From contig NZ_CP108364.1 in the NCBI RefSeq assembly GCF_035946055.1, forward strand, positions 3,596,001 to 3,660,000: a stretch of DNA of 64,000 bases, given 5' to 3'. Position 1 is the stretch's first letter; each line of letters begins with the position of its first letter. A program made the translations under genes and the position numbers. This document shows positions 17,176-26,082 of the stretch, one piece after another. The notes under the pieces are model-generated. The model ran no database searches. It was not told the DNA's origin and saw nothing but the letters and a program-made list of their open reading frames with translations. The stretch comes from Streptomyces sp. NBC_01341. GTDB lineage: Bacteria > Actinomycetota > Actinomycetes > Streptomycetales > Streptomycetaceae.

Positions 17176-17802
17176 GTGCACCAGTACGAGAAGGACGGAC
17201 CGGCGATCTACCGCCAGTCCTTCGCAACCATCCGCGCGGAAGCGGATCTGGCCGGGCTGCCCGCCGACGTGAGCCAGGTCGCCGTCCGCATGATCCACGC
17301 CTGCGGCATGGTCGACCTCGTACGCGATCTCGCCTTCTCGCCGAACGCCGTGGCCGACGCACGCGCCGCCCTCAGGTCCGGCGCGCCCATCCTGTGCGAC
17401 GTCGCCATGGTCGCCAGCGGCGTCACCCGCAAGCGGCTCCCCGCGGACAACGAGGTCATCTGCACCCTGTCCGACCCGTCCGTCCCCGCACTGGCCGCGA
17501 AGCTCGGCACCACCCGCAGCGCCGCCGCACTGGAGTTGTGGCGGGACCGGATGGAAGGGGCGGTCGTCGCCGTCGGCAACGCCCCCACCGCGCTCTTCCG
17601 CCTGCTGGAGATGATCGAGGAAGGCGCCCCGCGCCCCGCCGCCGTCATCGGTGTGCCGGTCGGCTTCATCGGCGCGGCGGAGTCGAAGGACGCCCTGGCC
17701 GCCCACCCGTCCGGGCTCGAACACCTCGTCGTGCGGGGCAGGCGCGGCGGCAGCGCCATCGCGGCCGCCGCGGTCAACGCCCTCGCCAGCGAGGAGGAGT
17801 GA
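17176..17802 (+). CDS. cobH: Precorrin-8X methylmutase CobH
   Basis: This 208-residue protein moves the C11 methyl group to C12, giving hydrogenobyrinate. It carries the catalytic-His region [11 protein letters not shown] (His near 42), the [15 protein letters not shown] block and the [14 protein letters not shown] segment typical of CobH/CbiC. It starts at GTG 17176, preceded by GAAGAAAG. The stop is followed two bases later by the cobIJ start, so the genes are co-transcribed. The 70 bases before it hold a doubled CCCCTGTTCGAC string of unknown meaning. Confidence 0.95.
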   Translation: MHQYEKDGPAIYRQSFATIRAEADLAGLPADVSQVAVRMIHACGMVDLVRDLAFSPNAVADARAALRSGAPILCDVAMVASGVTRKRLPADNEVICTLSDPSVPALAAKLGTTRSAAALELWRDRMEGAVVAVGNAPTALFRLLEMIEEGAPRPAAVIGVPVGFIGAAESKDALAAHPSGLEHLVVRGRRGGSAIAAAAVNALASEEE

Positions 17803-17804
17803 GC

Positions 17805-19346
17805 GTGCCCGAGCACCTGCGGACGGGACGTGCCGGACGGCTGTACGGCGTCGGGCTCGGCCCCGGCGACCCGGCGCTGATGACCGTGCGCGCCGTGCAG
17901 ATCATCGGCGAGGCCGACGTCGTGGCCTACCACTCGGCCCGGCACGGCCGGTCCATCGCCCGCTCGATCGCGGCGCAGTACATCCGCGCCGACCACATCG
18001 AGGAGGCCCTGGTCTACCCCGTCACGACGGAGACCACGGACCACCCCGGCGGCTACCGGGGCGCGCTCGACGAGTTCTACGAGCAGGCCGCCGCCCGGCT
18101 CGCGGCGCACCTCGACGCCGGACGCACCGTCGCCGTGCTCGCGGAGGGTGACCCGCTCTTCTACGGCTCGTACCAGCACATGCACAAGCGTCTCGCGGAC
18201 CGTTACGACACCGAGGTCATCCCCGGTGTCACCTCGGTGAGCGCCGCGGCCGCCAGGCTCGGCACTCCCCTCGTCGAGGCCGAGGAGGTGCTGACGATCC
18301 TGCCCGGAACCCTGCCGGAGGAGGAGCTGACGGCGCGTCTGGCGGCCACGGACTCGGCTGTCGTGATGAAGCTGGGCCGGACGTTCCCCGCGGTGCGGCG
18401 CGCGTTCGAGGCGTCCGGGCGGCTGGCCGAGGCGCGGTACGTCGAGCGCGCCACGATGGCCGGCGAGCGGACCGGGGATCTGGTGGACACCGACCCGGAC
18501 TCCGTGCCGTACTTCGCGGTCGCGGTGCTGCCGAGCCGGATCGACACACCCCGCCCCGAACGCTCTCCGGGGTCCGGCGAGGTCGTCGTGGTCGGAACCG
18601 GACCCGCCGGCCCGCTGTGGCTGACGCCCGAGACCCGCGGGGCGCTCGCCGCCGCCGACGACGTGGTCGGCTACACCACGTATCTGGACAGGGTGCCGGT
18701 CCGCCCCGGCCAGCAGCGGCACGGCTCCGACAACAAGGTGGAGTCCGAGCGCGCGGAGTTCGCCCTCGACCTGGCACGCCGCGGGCACCGCGTCGCCGTG
18801 GTGTCCGGTGGTGACCCCGGAGTCTTCGCGATGGCCACGGCGGTCCTGGAGGTCGCCTCGCAGGACGCCTACTCGGGCATCCCGGTCAGGGTGCTGCCCG
18901 GAGTGACCGCGGCCAACGCCGCCGCCGCCCGCGCCGGGGCGCCGCTCGGCCACGACTACGCCACGATCTCCCTCTCGGACCGGCTCAAGCCGTGGGAGGT
19001 CATCGCCGAGCGGCTGCGCGCGGCAGCGTCGGCCGACCTCGTCATGGCGCTGTACAACCCCGGTTCCCGCAGCCGCACATGGCAGGTCGGCAAGGCCCGC
19101 GACCTGCTCCTCGAACACCGCTCCCCCGACACCCCCGTGGTACTCGGCCGCGATGTCGGCGGCCCGTCGGAGAACGTGCGCACGGTGCGGCTGGCCGATC
19201 TGGACCCGCTGGAGGTGGACATGCGGACGATCCTGATCGTGGGGTCCTCACAGACCCGCTGGGTGCACCGCGGTGACGGCCGGCAGATCGTCTGGACGCC
19301 GCGCCGCTACCCGGAGGACGCGGCACAGCAGGGTCCGGCGGACTGA
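17805..19346 (+). CDS. cobIJ: Fused precorrin-2 C20- and precorrin-3B C17-methyltransferase CobIJ
   Basis: Two tetrapyrrole methyltransferase domains lie in one 513-residue chain. Residues 1 to about 245 are CobI (LYGVGLGPGDPALMT, then AEGDPLFYGSY). About 258-513 are CobJ (VVVVGTGPAGPLWLTPE, VSGGDPGVFAMA, LYNPGSRSRTWQ). Both use S-adenosylmethionine. CobI methylates C20 of precorrin-2, and CobJ methylates C17 with ring contraction after CobG. The fusion is usual in actinobacteria. The GTG at 17805 is seven bases after GAGGAGG at the end of cobH; a GTG at 17799 is too close to that site. The gene ends convergent with cobK. Confidence 0.95.
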   Translation: MPEHLRTGRAGRLYGVGLGPGDPALMTVRAVQIIGEADVVAYHSARHGRSIARSIAAQYIRADHIEEALVYPVTTETTDHPGGYRGALDEFYEQAAARLAAHLDAGRTVAVLAEGDPLFYGSYQHMHKRLADRYDTEVIPGVTSVSAAAARLGTPLVEAEEVLTILPGTLPEEELTARLAATDSAVVMKLGRTFPAVRRAFEASGRLAEARYVERATMAGERTGDLVDTDPDSVPYFAVAVLPSRIDTPRPERSPGSGEVVVVGTGPAGPLWLTPETRGALAAADDVVGYTTYLDRVPVRPGQQRHGSDNKVESERAEFALDLARRGHRVAVVSGGDPGVFAMATAVLEVASQDAYSGIPVRVLPGVTAANAAAARAGAPLGHDYATISLSDRLKPWEVIAERLRAAASADLVMALYNPGSRSRTWQVGKARDLLLEHRSPDTPVVLGRDVGGPSENVRTVRLADLDPLEVDMRTILIVGSSQTRWVHRGDGRQIVWTPRRYPEDAAQQGPAD

Positions 19347-19372
19347 CGGAGGCCGCACCGGTGGACCGGTGG

Positions 19373-20125
19373 TCAGCAACCCCCGAGGACGGCCCGCAGC
19401 AGGTCCAGGGCCTCCCCCGGGGTCGCGGCCACCGGCACCCCCGCCGGGACCGGCGGGCGCCGGACCACGACCACGGGGATTCCCGCCTCGCGGGCGGCCG
19501 TGAGTTTGGGAGCCGTCGCGGCGCCACCGCTGTCCTTCGTGACGAGGACGTCGATGCGGTGACGCCGGATCAGTTCGCGCTCTTCCTCCAGGGAGAACGG
19601 CCCCCGGTCCAGCAGAATCTCCATCCGTGGGGGGCACGGTGCCTCGGGGGAGTCCACCGACCGCATCAGGAACCACAGCGAGTCCAGTTCCGCGAAGGCG
19701 GCGAGCCCCATGCGTCCCGTGGTGAGGAACACGCGCCGTCCCAGACCCGGCAGCAGCCGCGCCGCTCCCGGGAGTGAGTCGGTGTGGTGCCATCGGTCGC
19801 CCTCCACCGGCACCCAGCCGGGCCGGCGCACGGCCAGGAGGGGAACATGGACAGCGGCGGCGGCGGAGGCCGCGTTGAAACTGATCGTTCCGGCGAAGGG
19901 ATGGGTGGCGTCGATGACCGCATCCACGTGGTGTGCGCGGAGCCAGTCGGCCATGCCCTCGGCGCCCCCGAAGCCTCCGACACGGACCTCACCCGGCGGC
20001 AGGTTCGGCCGGACCACCCGGCCGGCCAGCGAGCTGGTGACCCTGGTCCCGTCGGTGGCCGACAGTGACTCCGCGATCCGGCGGGCCTCCGTCGTGCCGC
20101 CGAGGAGGAGTACGTGCAAGGGCAT
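19373..20125 (-). CDS. cobK: Precorrin-6A reductase CobK
   Basis: The 250-residue protein starts MPLHVLLLGGTTEARRIAESL, the typical N-terminus of CobK/CbiJ, and has DAVIDATHPFA, the motif next to the active site. It reduces the precorrin-6A macrocycle with NADPH. The gene runs against cobIJ (26 bases between stops) and away from cbiD. Its ATG lies only 15 bases from the ATG of cbiD on the other strand, so both promoters or leaders must overlap the partner gene. Longer minus-strand extensions through cbiD were rejected as antisense. Confidence 0.92.
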   Translation of the reverse strand: MPLHVLLLGGTTEARRIAESLSATDGTRVTSSLAGRVVRPNLPPGEVRVGGFGGAEGMADWLRAHHVDAVIDATHPFAGTISFNAASAAAAVHVPLLAVRRPGWVPVEGDRWHHTDSLPGAARLLPGLGRRVFLTTGRMGLAAFAELDSLWFLMRSVDSPEAPCPPRMEILLDRGPFSLEEERELIRRHRIDVLVTKDSGGAATAPKLTAAREAGIPVVVVRRPPVPAGVPVAATPGEALDLLRAVLGGC

Positions 20126-20140
20126 CAGATCGGTCCGTCC

Positions 20141-21259
20141 ATGAGCAGTGAGGCCCAGGGCGGGCGCGCCGCCCAACTCAAGCACACCGGTCTGCGGCCC
20201 GGATGGACGACCGGTGCCTGCGCGACGGCTGCGACGACGGCCGCGTACACGGCGCTGCTGACCGGCGAGTTCCCCGATCCGGTGACCATCACCCTGCCCA
20301 AGGGCCAGACCCCCGCATTCGCCCTGGCGGTGGAGGAACTCACGGACGGGCAGGCCACGGCGGGTGTGGTCAAGGACGCGGGCGACGACCCGGACGTCAC
20401 GCACGGCGCCCTGGTGCGGTCGACCGTACGGCTGCTGCCGGCCGGTTCCGGAGTGGTCTTCCGGGCCGGACCCGGCGTGGGGACCGTGACGCTTCCCGGG
20501 CTGCCCCTGAACGTCGGGGAGCCCGCGATCAACCCCGTCCCCCGCCAGATGATGCGGGACCACGTCGCGCGGGTGGCTCAGGCGCACGGCGGCACCGGCG
20601 ACGTCGAGATCACCGTCTCGGTGGACGACGGCGAGGAGATCGCGCGTTTCACGTGGAACATCCGCCTGGGCATCCTGGGCGGCATCTCGATCCTGGGGAC
20701 CACCGGCGTCGTGGTGCCCTACTCCTGCTCGGCCTGGATCGACTCGATCAGGCGCGGGGTGGACGTGGCACGGGCCGCCGGGCACCGGCACGTCGCGGGG
20801 TGCACGGGCTCGACCTCGGAGAAGACGGTGGTGGCGGAGTACGGGCTGCCGGAGATCGCCCTGCTGGACATGGGTGACTTCGCCGGCGCGGTCCTGAAGT
20901 ACGTGCGCCGGCACCCGGTGGAGCGGCTGACCATCTGCGGCGGCTTCGCCAAGCTGTCCAAGCTCGCCGCCGGTCACCTGGACCTGCACTCGGCCCGCTC
21001 CCAGGTCGACAAGCCCTTCCTCGCGCGGCTGGCCCGGCAGGGCGGCGCGAGCGAGGCGCTGGCGGCGGAGATCGAGGTGGCCAACACCGGGCTCGCCGCG
21101 CTTCAGCTGTGCGCCGCGGCCGGGGTGCCGCTCGGCGACCTCGTGGCGGCCGAAGCCCGGGACCAGGCGCTTTCGGTGCTGCGCGGGGCGCCGGTGGCGG
21201 TGGACGTGATCTGCGTCGACCGGGCGGGAACGGTAGTGGGACGCAGCGCGGTCCGCTGA
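20141..21259 (+). CDS. cbiD: Cobalt-precorrin-5B C1-methyltransferase CbiD
   Basis: The protein (372 residues from ATG 20141) has the CbiD signatures LRPGWTTGACATAATTAAY, NPVPRQMM and the long GISILGTTGVVVPYSCSAWIDSI block with CTGSTSEK. CbiD adds the C1 methyl in cobalt-precorrin-5B. Together with CobG this is a mixed gene set: no CobF is visible here, and CbiD probably takes its place. An upstream GTG at 20114 is in frame, but it would overlap cobK and has only 9 extra codons. It converges with cobM, 31 bases between stops. Confidence 0.93.
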   Translation: MSSEAQGGRAAQLKHTGLRPGWTTGACATAATTAAYTALLTGEFPDPVTITLPKGQTPAFALAVEELTDGQATAGVVKDAGDDPDVTHGALVRSTVRLLPAGSGVVFRAGPGVGTVTLPGLPLNVGEPAINPVPRQMMRDHVARVAQAHGGTGDVEITVSVDDGEEIARFTWNIRLGILGGISILGTTGVVVPYSCSAWIDSIRRGVDVARAAGHRHVAGCTGSTSEKTVVAEYGLPEIALLDMGDFAGAVLKYVRRHPVERLTICGGFAKLSKLAAGHLDLHSARSQVDKPFLARLARQGGASEALAAEIEVANTGLAALQLCAAAGVPLGDLVAAEARDQALSVLRGAPVAVDVICVDRAGTVVGRSAVR

Positions 21260-21290
21260 TCCACCGGCGGAAGCGAACCGAGGAGGACCG

Positions 21291-22040
21291 TCAGCAGGTG
21301 TGGCGGTCCCGTGCCGGGGAGTACAGGTGGCTGTCGCGGAACTGCTCGGCGCCCAGCGTCCGTCCGACCATGATGACCGCGGTCCGGATCACCCCCGCCG
21401 ACTTCACCTGGTCCGCGATGGAGTCCAGCGTGCCGCGCAGGACGATCTCGTCCGGACGCGAGGCCATGGCCACGACGGCGGCAGGACAGTCGGCGCCGTA
21501 GTGCGGCAGCAGCTCGTCGACGACCCGGTCCACGTAGCGCGCCGCCAGGTGCAGCACGATCAGTGCCCCGCTGCGGCCCAGCGTGGCCAGGTCCTCGCCC
21601 TCGGGCATCGCCGTGGCACGCTGCGCGATCCGCGTGAGGATCACGGTCTGCCCGACGGTGGGCACCGTCAGCTCGCGCTTGAGTGCCGCCGCGGCGGCCG
21701 CGAAGGCCGGGACGCCGGGCACGACCTCGTACGGCACGCCCGCCTCGTCGAGCCGGCGCATCTGCTCGTTCACCGCGCTGAACACCGAGGGGTCGCCGGA
21801 GTGCAGCCGGGCCACGTCGTGGCCGCCCTCGTGGGCCTGTACCAGCTCGGCGGTGATCTGGTCGATGTCGAGCAGGGCCGTGTCCACCAGCCGGGCGTCC
21901 GCCGGGCACTCCGCGAGCAGTTCGCGCGGCACCAGGCTGCCCGCGTACAGGCAGACCGGGCTCGCGGCGAGGATGCGGGCTCCGCGCACCGTGATGAGGT
22001 CGGCGGCACCGGGGCCCGCACCGATGAAGTACACGGTCAT
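21291..22040 (-). CDS. cobM: Precorrin-4 C11-methyltransferase CobM
   Basis: These 249 residues form one tetrapyrrole methyltransferase domain: MTVYFIGAGPGAADLITVRG at the start, then LHSGDPSVFSAVNEQM and ILTRIAQRATAMPEGEDL, all typical of CobM/CbiF. It transfers a methyl group to C11 of precorrin-4. The ATG overlaps the cobL stop codon by four bases (ATGA), so the pair is translationally coupled. An in-frame upstream extension lies inside cobL and was rejected. Confidence 0.95.
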   Translation of the reverse strand: MTVYFIGAGPGAADLITVRGARILAASPVCLYAGSLVPRELLAECPADARLVDTALLDIDQITAELVQAHEGGHDVARLHSGDPSVFSAVNEQMRRLDEAGVPYEVVPGVPAFAAAAAALKRELTVPTVGQTVILTRIAQRATAMPEGEDLATLGRSGALIVLHLAARYVDRVVDELLPHYGADCPAAVVAMASRPDEIVLRGTLDSIADQVKSAGVIRTAVIMVGRTLGAEQFRDSHLYSPARDRHTC

Positions 22041-23350
22041 CTGTCGTCTCCTGGAGCGTGCGAAGGGTCTGGGGCGGGCTGGAGGTCCTGAGAGGGCGCG
22101 GCCGTCGGCTTCCGCACGGACCACTGTGTGACCGGCATCGCCTGACGCCACCCGGTGAACCCGCCGACGGGCACCGCGTGGGCCACCGCGAGGCGGACCA
22201 GATCACCGCCGTGCCGCCGGTACCACTGCGTGAGCAGCGCCTCGGACTCCAGAGTGACCGTGTTGGCGACCAGCCGGCCGCCCGGGGGCAGCGCGTCCCA
22301 GCAGGCGTCCAGCAGACCGGGGGCGGTGAGCCCGCCACCGACGAACACGGCGTCCGGCGCGGGCAGTCCGGCCAGGGCGTCCGGGGCCCGTCCGGTGACC
22401 ACGCGCAGCCCGGGCACACCGAGCCGGCCGGCGTTACGGGTGATGCGCAGGGCGCGCACGGGGTCCCGCTCCACGGTGACGGCGCGGCACGACGGATGGG
22501 TCCGCATCCACTCGGCCGCGATCGACCCGGAGCCGCCGCCGATGTCCCACAGGAGCTCACCGGGCGCCGGCGCGAGCACGCCGAGCGTGGCGGCCCGCAC
22601 ATGGCGCTTCGTGAGCTGCCCGTCGTGCTCGTACGCCTCGTCGGGCAGCCCGGGTACGGCTCCGAGACGGAGGGCCTCCGGCGCGCGCACGCAGTCGACC
22701 GCGACGACGTTGAGCGGGTCCCCCGACGGGTGTTCCCAGGTGTCGGCGGTGCCGTCCAGACAGTCCTCGTCCGCGCCGCCGAGCTGTTCCAGCACCCGCA
22801 TCCGGCTGGGCCCGTAACCCCGGTCCCGCAGCAGGCCGGCCACGGCGGCGGGGGTGGCCGCGTCGGCGGACAGGACGAGCAGCCGGCGCCCGTCGTGCAG
22901 CGCGGCGGCCAGCCGGTCGGCCGGCCGGCCGACCAGGGTGACGGTCGCGGTGTCCTCCACCGGCCAGCCGAGCCGGGCGCAGGCGTACGACACGGAGGAC
23001 GGGTGCGGCAGCACGTGCAGGGCCCCGGCGCCCAGCTCCTCGGTGAGGGCCCGGCCGATGCCGTAGAACATGGGGTCGCCGCTGGCGAGGACGGCGGTCC
23101 TGCTGCCCGCGTGCCCGGCGAGCAGTCCGCGCACGGCGGGCCGCAGCGGTGAGGGCCAGGGCACCCGCAGGCCCGCACAGTCCGGCGGGAGCAGCCGCAG
23201 CTGGCGCTCCCCTCCGATCAGGACCTCGGCGTCCGTGAGGACGGCACGGGCCGGTTCCGTGAGACCCGCCCAGCCGTCGGCGCCGATCCCCACGACACTC
23301 ACGGCGGACGCGGGCGCCTGGGCGCGGGGCGGAGGGGATGCGGGGGACAC
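22037..23350 (-). CDS. cobL: Precorrin-6Y C5,15-methyltransferase (decarboxylating) CobL
   Basis: The 437-residue protein joins an N-terminal tetrapyrrole methyltransferase domain (SVVGIGADGWAGL, ASGDPMFYGIG) with a C-terminal CbiT-like Rossmann methyltransferase (LLWDIGGGSGSIAAEWMR, VFVGGGLTAPGLLD). It methylates C5 and C15 and removes the C12 acetate carboxyl group. It starts at GTG 23350, eight bases after GAGGT. It is first in a two-gene operon with cobM. No riboswitch core is seen in the 180 bases upstream. Confidence 0.95.
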   Translation of the reverse strand: MSPASPPPRAQAPASAVSVVGIGADGWAGLTEPARAVLTDAEVLIGGERQLRLLPPDCAGLRVPWPSPLRPAVRGLLAGHAGSRTAVLASGDPMFYGIGRALTEELGAGALHVLPHPSSVSYACARLGWPVEDTATVTLVGRPADRLAAALHDGRRLLVLSADAATPAAVAGLLRDRGYGPSRMRVLEQLGGADEDCLDGTADTWEHPSGDPLNVVAVDCVRAPEALRLGAVPGLPDEAYEHDGQLTKRHVRAATLGVLAPAPGELLWDIGGGSGSIAAEWMRTHPSCRAVTVERDPVRALRITRNAGRLGVPGLRVVTGRAPDALAGLPAPDAVFVGGGLTAPGLLDACWDALPPGGRLVANTVTLESEALLTQWYRRHGGDLVRLAVAHAVPVGGFTGWRQAMPVTQWSVRKPTAAPSQDLQPAPDPSHAPGDDR

Positions 23351-23531
23351 GGCCGGTACCTCGGGGTTCGTCGGACAACGCAGCCGAACTCTACGGGGGC
23401 CGTCTCAGGCCCTGCGCGGCGGAGTGATTCCGGGGAATCGCCCGCGTGGTGTCGAGATCCCCCGGCCGGCTCCGACGTCACCTGTGAGAGCCGCCCACGA
23501 GGGGCGGTGGAGCGGATCCGAGGAGCACACC

Positions 23532-23960
23532 ATGAAGTACCTCGTGATGGTTCAGGGCTCGCAGGCGGACTACGAGGCGATGGGCGGCAAGGCGTCGGCC
23601 GACAGCCCGGCCTGGAGCGAGAAGGATCTGAAGGCGATGTTCGCCTTCATGGAGGACGTCAACAACGATCTTGCCGAGTCCGGCGAGATGGTGGACGGCA
23701 ACGGCCTGGCCGCGCCCGCCAGGACCCGTTCCGTGCTTCCGGGCCCGGACGGCAGGCCGGTGATCACGGACGGACCGTACGGAGAGACCAAGGAACTGCT
23801 CGCCGGGTACTGGGTGCTCGACTGCGAGAGCCTGGACAGGGTGACCGAGATCGCCGCCCGCATCGCGCTCTGCCCGCAGCCCGAGGGCGCCCCCGTGTAC
23901 CCGGTGGTGATCCGGCCGATCATGGACGACGGCGGCGAGCTCCTGTCCGCCACCGGCTGA
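23532..23960 (+). CDS. YCII/DGPF-domain protein
   Basis: The ATG at 23532 is preceded by GAGGAG and begins 142 residues starting MKYLVMVQGSQADYEAM. The DGPYGETKELLAGYWVLDC segment is the DGPF signature of YCII-like proteins, followed by a YPVVIRPIMD strand. Such proteins are dimeric alpha-beta barrels of unknown activity, and they stand next to ECF42 sigma factor genes in many actinobacteria. Here the sigma gene begins 11 bases after the stop, so the two form an operon. An upstream open extension of over 150 codons lacks family features. Confidence 0.9.
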   Translation: MKYLVMVQGSQADYEAMGGKASADSPAWSEKDLKAMFAFMEDVNNDLAESGEMVDGNGLAAPARTRSVLPGPDGRPVITDGPYGETKELLAGYWVLDCESLDRVTEIAARIALCPQPEGAPVYPVVIRPIMDDGGELLSATG

Positions 23961-23970
23961 GAGGTGTCGG

Positions 23971-25227
23971 GTGGACCACGGCCCGAGCGGCACGGAGGAC
24001 CTGCTGCGCCGGTGCGCGCCGCAGGTCCTCGGAGCGCTCGTACGCAGGTACGGGCACTTCGACACGGCCGAGGACGCCGTACAGGAGGCGCTGCTCGACG
24101 CGTCCCGGACGTGGCCGTCCCGGGGGGTGCCCGGCAATCCGCGCGGCTGGCTCATCAGGACGGCCTCCCGGCGGCTGACCGACCAGCTGCGCAGCGACTC
24201 GGCGCGCCACCGGCGCGAGGAGAGGGCCGCCGCGCTCACACCCCGGGACGCCTTCACCGCGGCGCCGCCGGGGGAGGACCGGGCGCCGTCCGACGACGAC
24301 ACCCTGACCCTGCTCTTCCTCTGCTGCCACCCCGTGCTGTCCCCCGCCGCGCAGGTCGCGCTGACCCTGCGCGCCGTGGGCGGCCTGACCACGGCCGAGA
24401 TCGCGCGCGCCCATCTGGTGCCCGAGGCGACGATGGCCCAGCGGATCAGCAGGGCCAAGCGGAAGGTGCGCGGGGTGCCGTTCCGGCAGCCGGGGCCCGA
24501 CGACCGGGACGCGCGGCTCGCGGCGGTGCTCCAGGTGCTCTACCTGATCTTCAACGAGGGGTACACCGCGACATCGGGCAGCACCCTTCACCGCGCGGAC
24601 CTGGCCCGCGAGGCGATCCGGCTGACCCGGGCGGTGCGCGCTCTGCTGCCCAGGGACGGCGCGGTGACCGGACTGCTGGCCCTGATGGTGCTCACCGAGG
24701 CCCGCGGCGCCGCCCGCACCGGACCCCACGGCGAGCTGGTCCCGCTGGACGAGCAGGACCGCTCCCGCTGGGACCGGGACGCCGTCGGCGAGGGCACCGC
24801 CCTGGTCGAGGAGGCCCTGGCCGAGGGTCCGGCCGGGCCGTACCAGCTGCAGGCCGCGATCGCCGCGCTGCACGACGAGGCCGACCGCGCCGAGGACACC
24901 GACTGGCCGCAGATCCTCGCCCTGTACGACCTCCTGGTGGCTCTGGCCCCCGAACCGATGGCGGAGCTGGGCCGGGCGGTCGCCCTCGCCATGGTCCGGG
25001 GCCCCCGGGCGGGCCTGACGGCCGTGGCGGCGCTGGAGGACCGGCTCGCCGGCCATCACCGGCTGGACGCCGTGCGGGCCCATCTGCTGGAGAGGGCCGG
25101 GGACCGGGAGGCCGCGCGGACGGCGTACCGGCGGGCCGCGGACCGCACGCTCAGCGAACCCGAGGCACGGTACCTGCGGATGCGCGCGTCCCGGCTGCCG
25201 CCGCCCGGCGGTGACGGCACCCGGTAG
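23971..25227 (+). CDS. ECF42-type RNA polymerase sigma factor with TPR-like C-terminus
   Basis: The protein (418 residues from GTG 23971, seven bases after GAGGTG) has sigma region 2 (LLRRCAPQVLGALVRRYGHFDTAEDAVQEALL), region 4 (LTTAEIARAHLVPEATMAQRISRAKRKVR) and a long C-terminal part with LYLIFNEGYTA and helical pairs like TPR units up to residue 410. Length and linkage to a YCII gene mark it as ECF42. No anti-sigma gene is present; in this group the C-terminal extension is thought to control activity. Target promoters are unknown. Confidence 0.93.
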   Translation: MDHGPSGTEDLLRRCAPQVLGALVRRYGHFDTAEDAVQEALLDASRTWPSRGVPGNPRGWLIRTASRRLTDQLRSDSARHRREERAAALTPRDAFTAAPPGEDRAPSDDDTLTLLFLCCHPVLSPAAQVALTLRAVGGLTTAEIARAHLVPEATMAQRISRAKRKVRGVPFRQPGPDDRDARLAAVLQVLYLIFNEGYTATSGSTLHRADLAREAIRLTRAVRALLPRDGAVTGLLALMVLTEARGAARTGPHGELVPLDEQDRSRWDRDAVGEGTALVEEALAEGPAGPYQLQAAIAALHDEADRAEDTDWPQILALYDLLVALAPEPMAELGRAVALAMVRGPRAGLTAVAALEDRLAGHHRLDAVRAHLLERAGDREAARTAYRRAADRTLSEPEARYLRMRASRLPPPGGDGTR

Positions 25228-25321
25228 ATAAGGCCCGGCACCCGGCGGCGGTCCGGGCATCCGGCCCCCGGGGCGCGGCACCGACTCGCCGATCCCGGCC
25301 ACTCTCGCGATCATCGAATAC

Positions 25322-25933
25322 ATGACCAAGAGCGACAGCGGCGGAGCCCGCACCGTGCGTATCGCCCAGCAGCCCGACGCGGACGCGCTGCTGGCCCGCA
25401 GTCCGCTGGCGGCCCTCGTCGGCATGCTGCTGGACCAGCAGGTGCCGATGGAGTGGGCCTTCACCGGCCCCCTCACCCTGGCCCGGCGCATGGGCGGAGA
25501 CGACCTGGACGCCGGGGCGATCGCCGGATACGACCCCGAGGCCTTCACCGGGCTGTTCACCGGGAAACCCGCCCTGCACCGCTATCCGGGCTCGATGGCC
25601 AAACGGGTGCAGCAGCTCTGCCAGTACCTGGTGGCCGAGTACGACGGGCGCGCCGAAGCGGTCTGGGAGGACGCCCCCACCGGTGCGGACCTGCTGAAAC
25701 GGCTCAAAGCGCTGCCCGGCTTCGGCACCCAGAAGGCACAGATCTTCCTGGCCCTGCTGGGCAAGCAGTTCGGCGTACGACCGGCGGGCTGGAGGGAGGC
25801 CGCCGGAGCGTACGGCGAGCAGGGTGCGCACCGTTCGGTCGCCGACATCACCGGGCCGGAATCCCTCGGCGAGGTACGGGCGTACAAGCAGCAGGCGAAG
25901 GCAGCGGCCAAAGCGGCCGGGAAATCCGGATGA
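25322..25933 (+). CDS. HhH-GPD family DNA glycosylase-like protein
   Basis: These 203 residues contain LAALVGMLLDQQVPMEWAF, the helix typical of HhH-GPD proteins, and the hairpin LKALPGFGTQKAQIFLALLGKQFG (Leu-Pro-Gly-x-Gly). The catalytic Asp position after the hairpin is not obvious, as in many short actinobacterial members. The role is probably base-excision repair, but the substrate lesion cannot be named. It stands alone on the plus strand with ATG at 25322. Confidence 0.8.
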   Translation: MTKSDSGGARTVRIAQQPDADALLARSPLAALVGMLLDQQVPMEWAFTGPLTLARRMGGDDLDAGAIAGYDPEAFTGLFTGKPALHRYPGSMAKRVQQLCQYLVAEYDGRAEAVWEDAPTGADLLKRLKALPGFGTQKAQIFLALLGKQFGVRPAGWREAAGAYGEQGAHRSVADITGPESLGEVRAYKQQAKAAAKAAGKSG

Positions 25934-26082
25934 TCACCATCGGGCCGGGCGGACCAGCGGGAACCGGCCCCCGGTCGACCGGTAACAGGCCATGCGCGGG
26001 ACCGGGAACCGTCTCACCTGTTCACAGGAACCGGCCGGCTCGCTAGTTTTCCTGCACATCCGTTCACACCGGAAGGACTCCT

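Noticed and set aside
23350..23531. A second cobalamin riboswitch upstream of cobL
   Set aside because: The region lacks the conserved GCCACTG-type box and the other core segments seen in the cobN leader.
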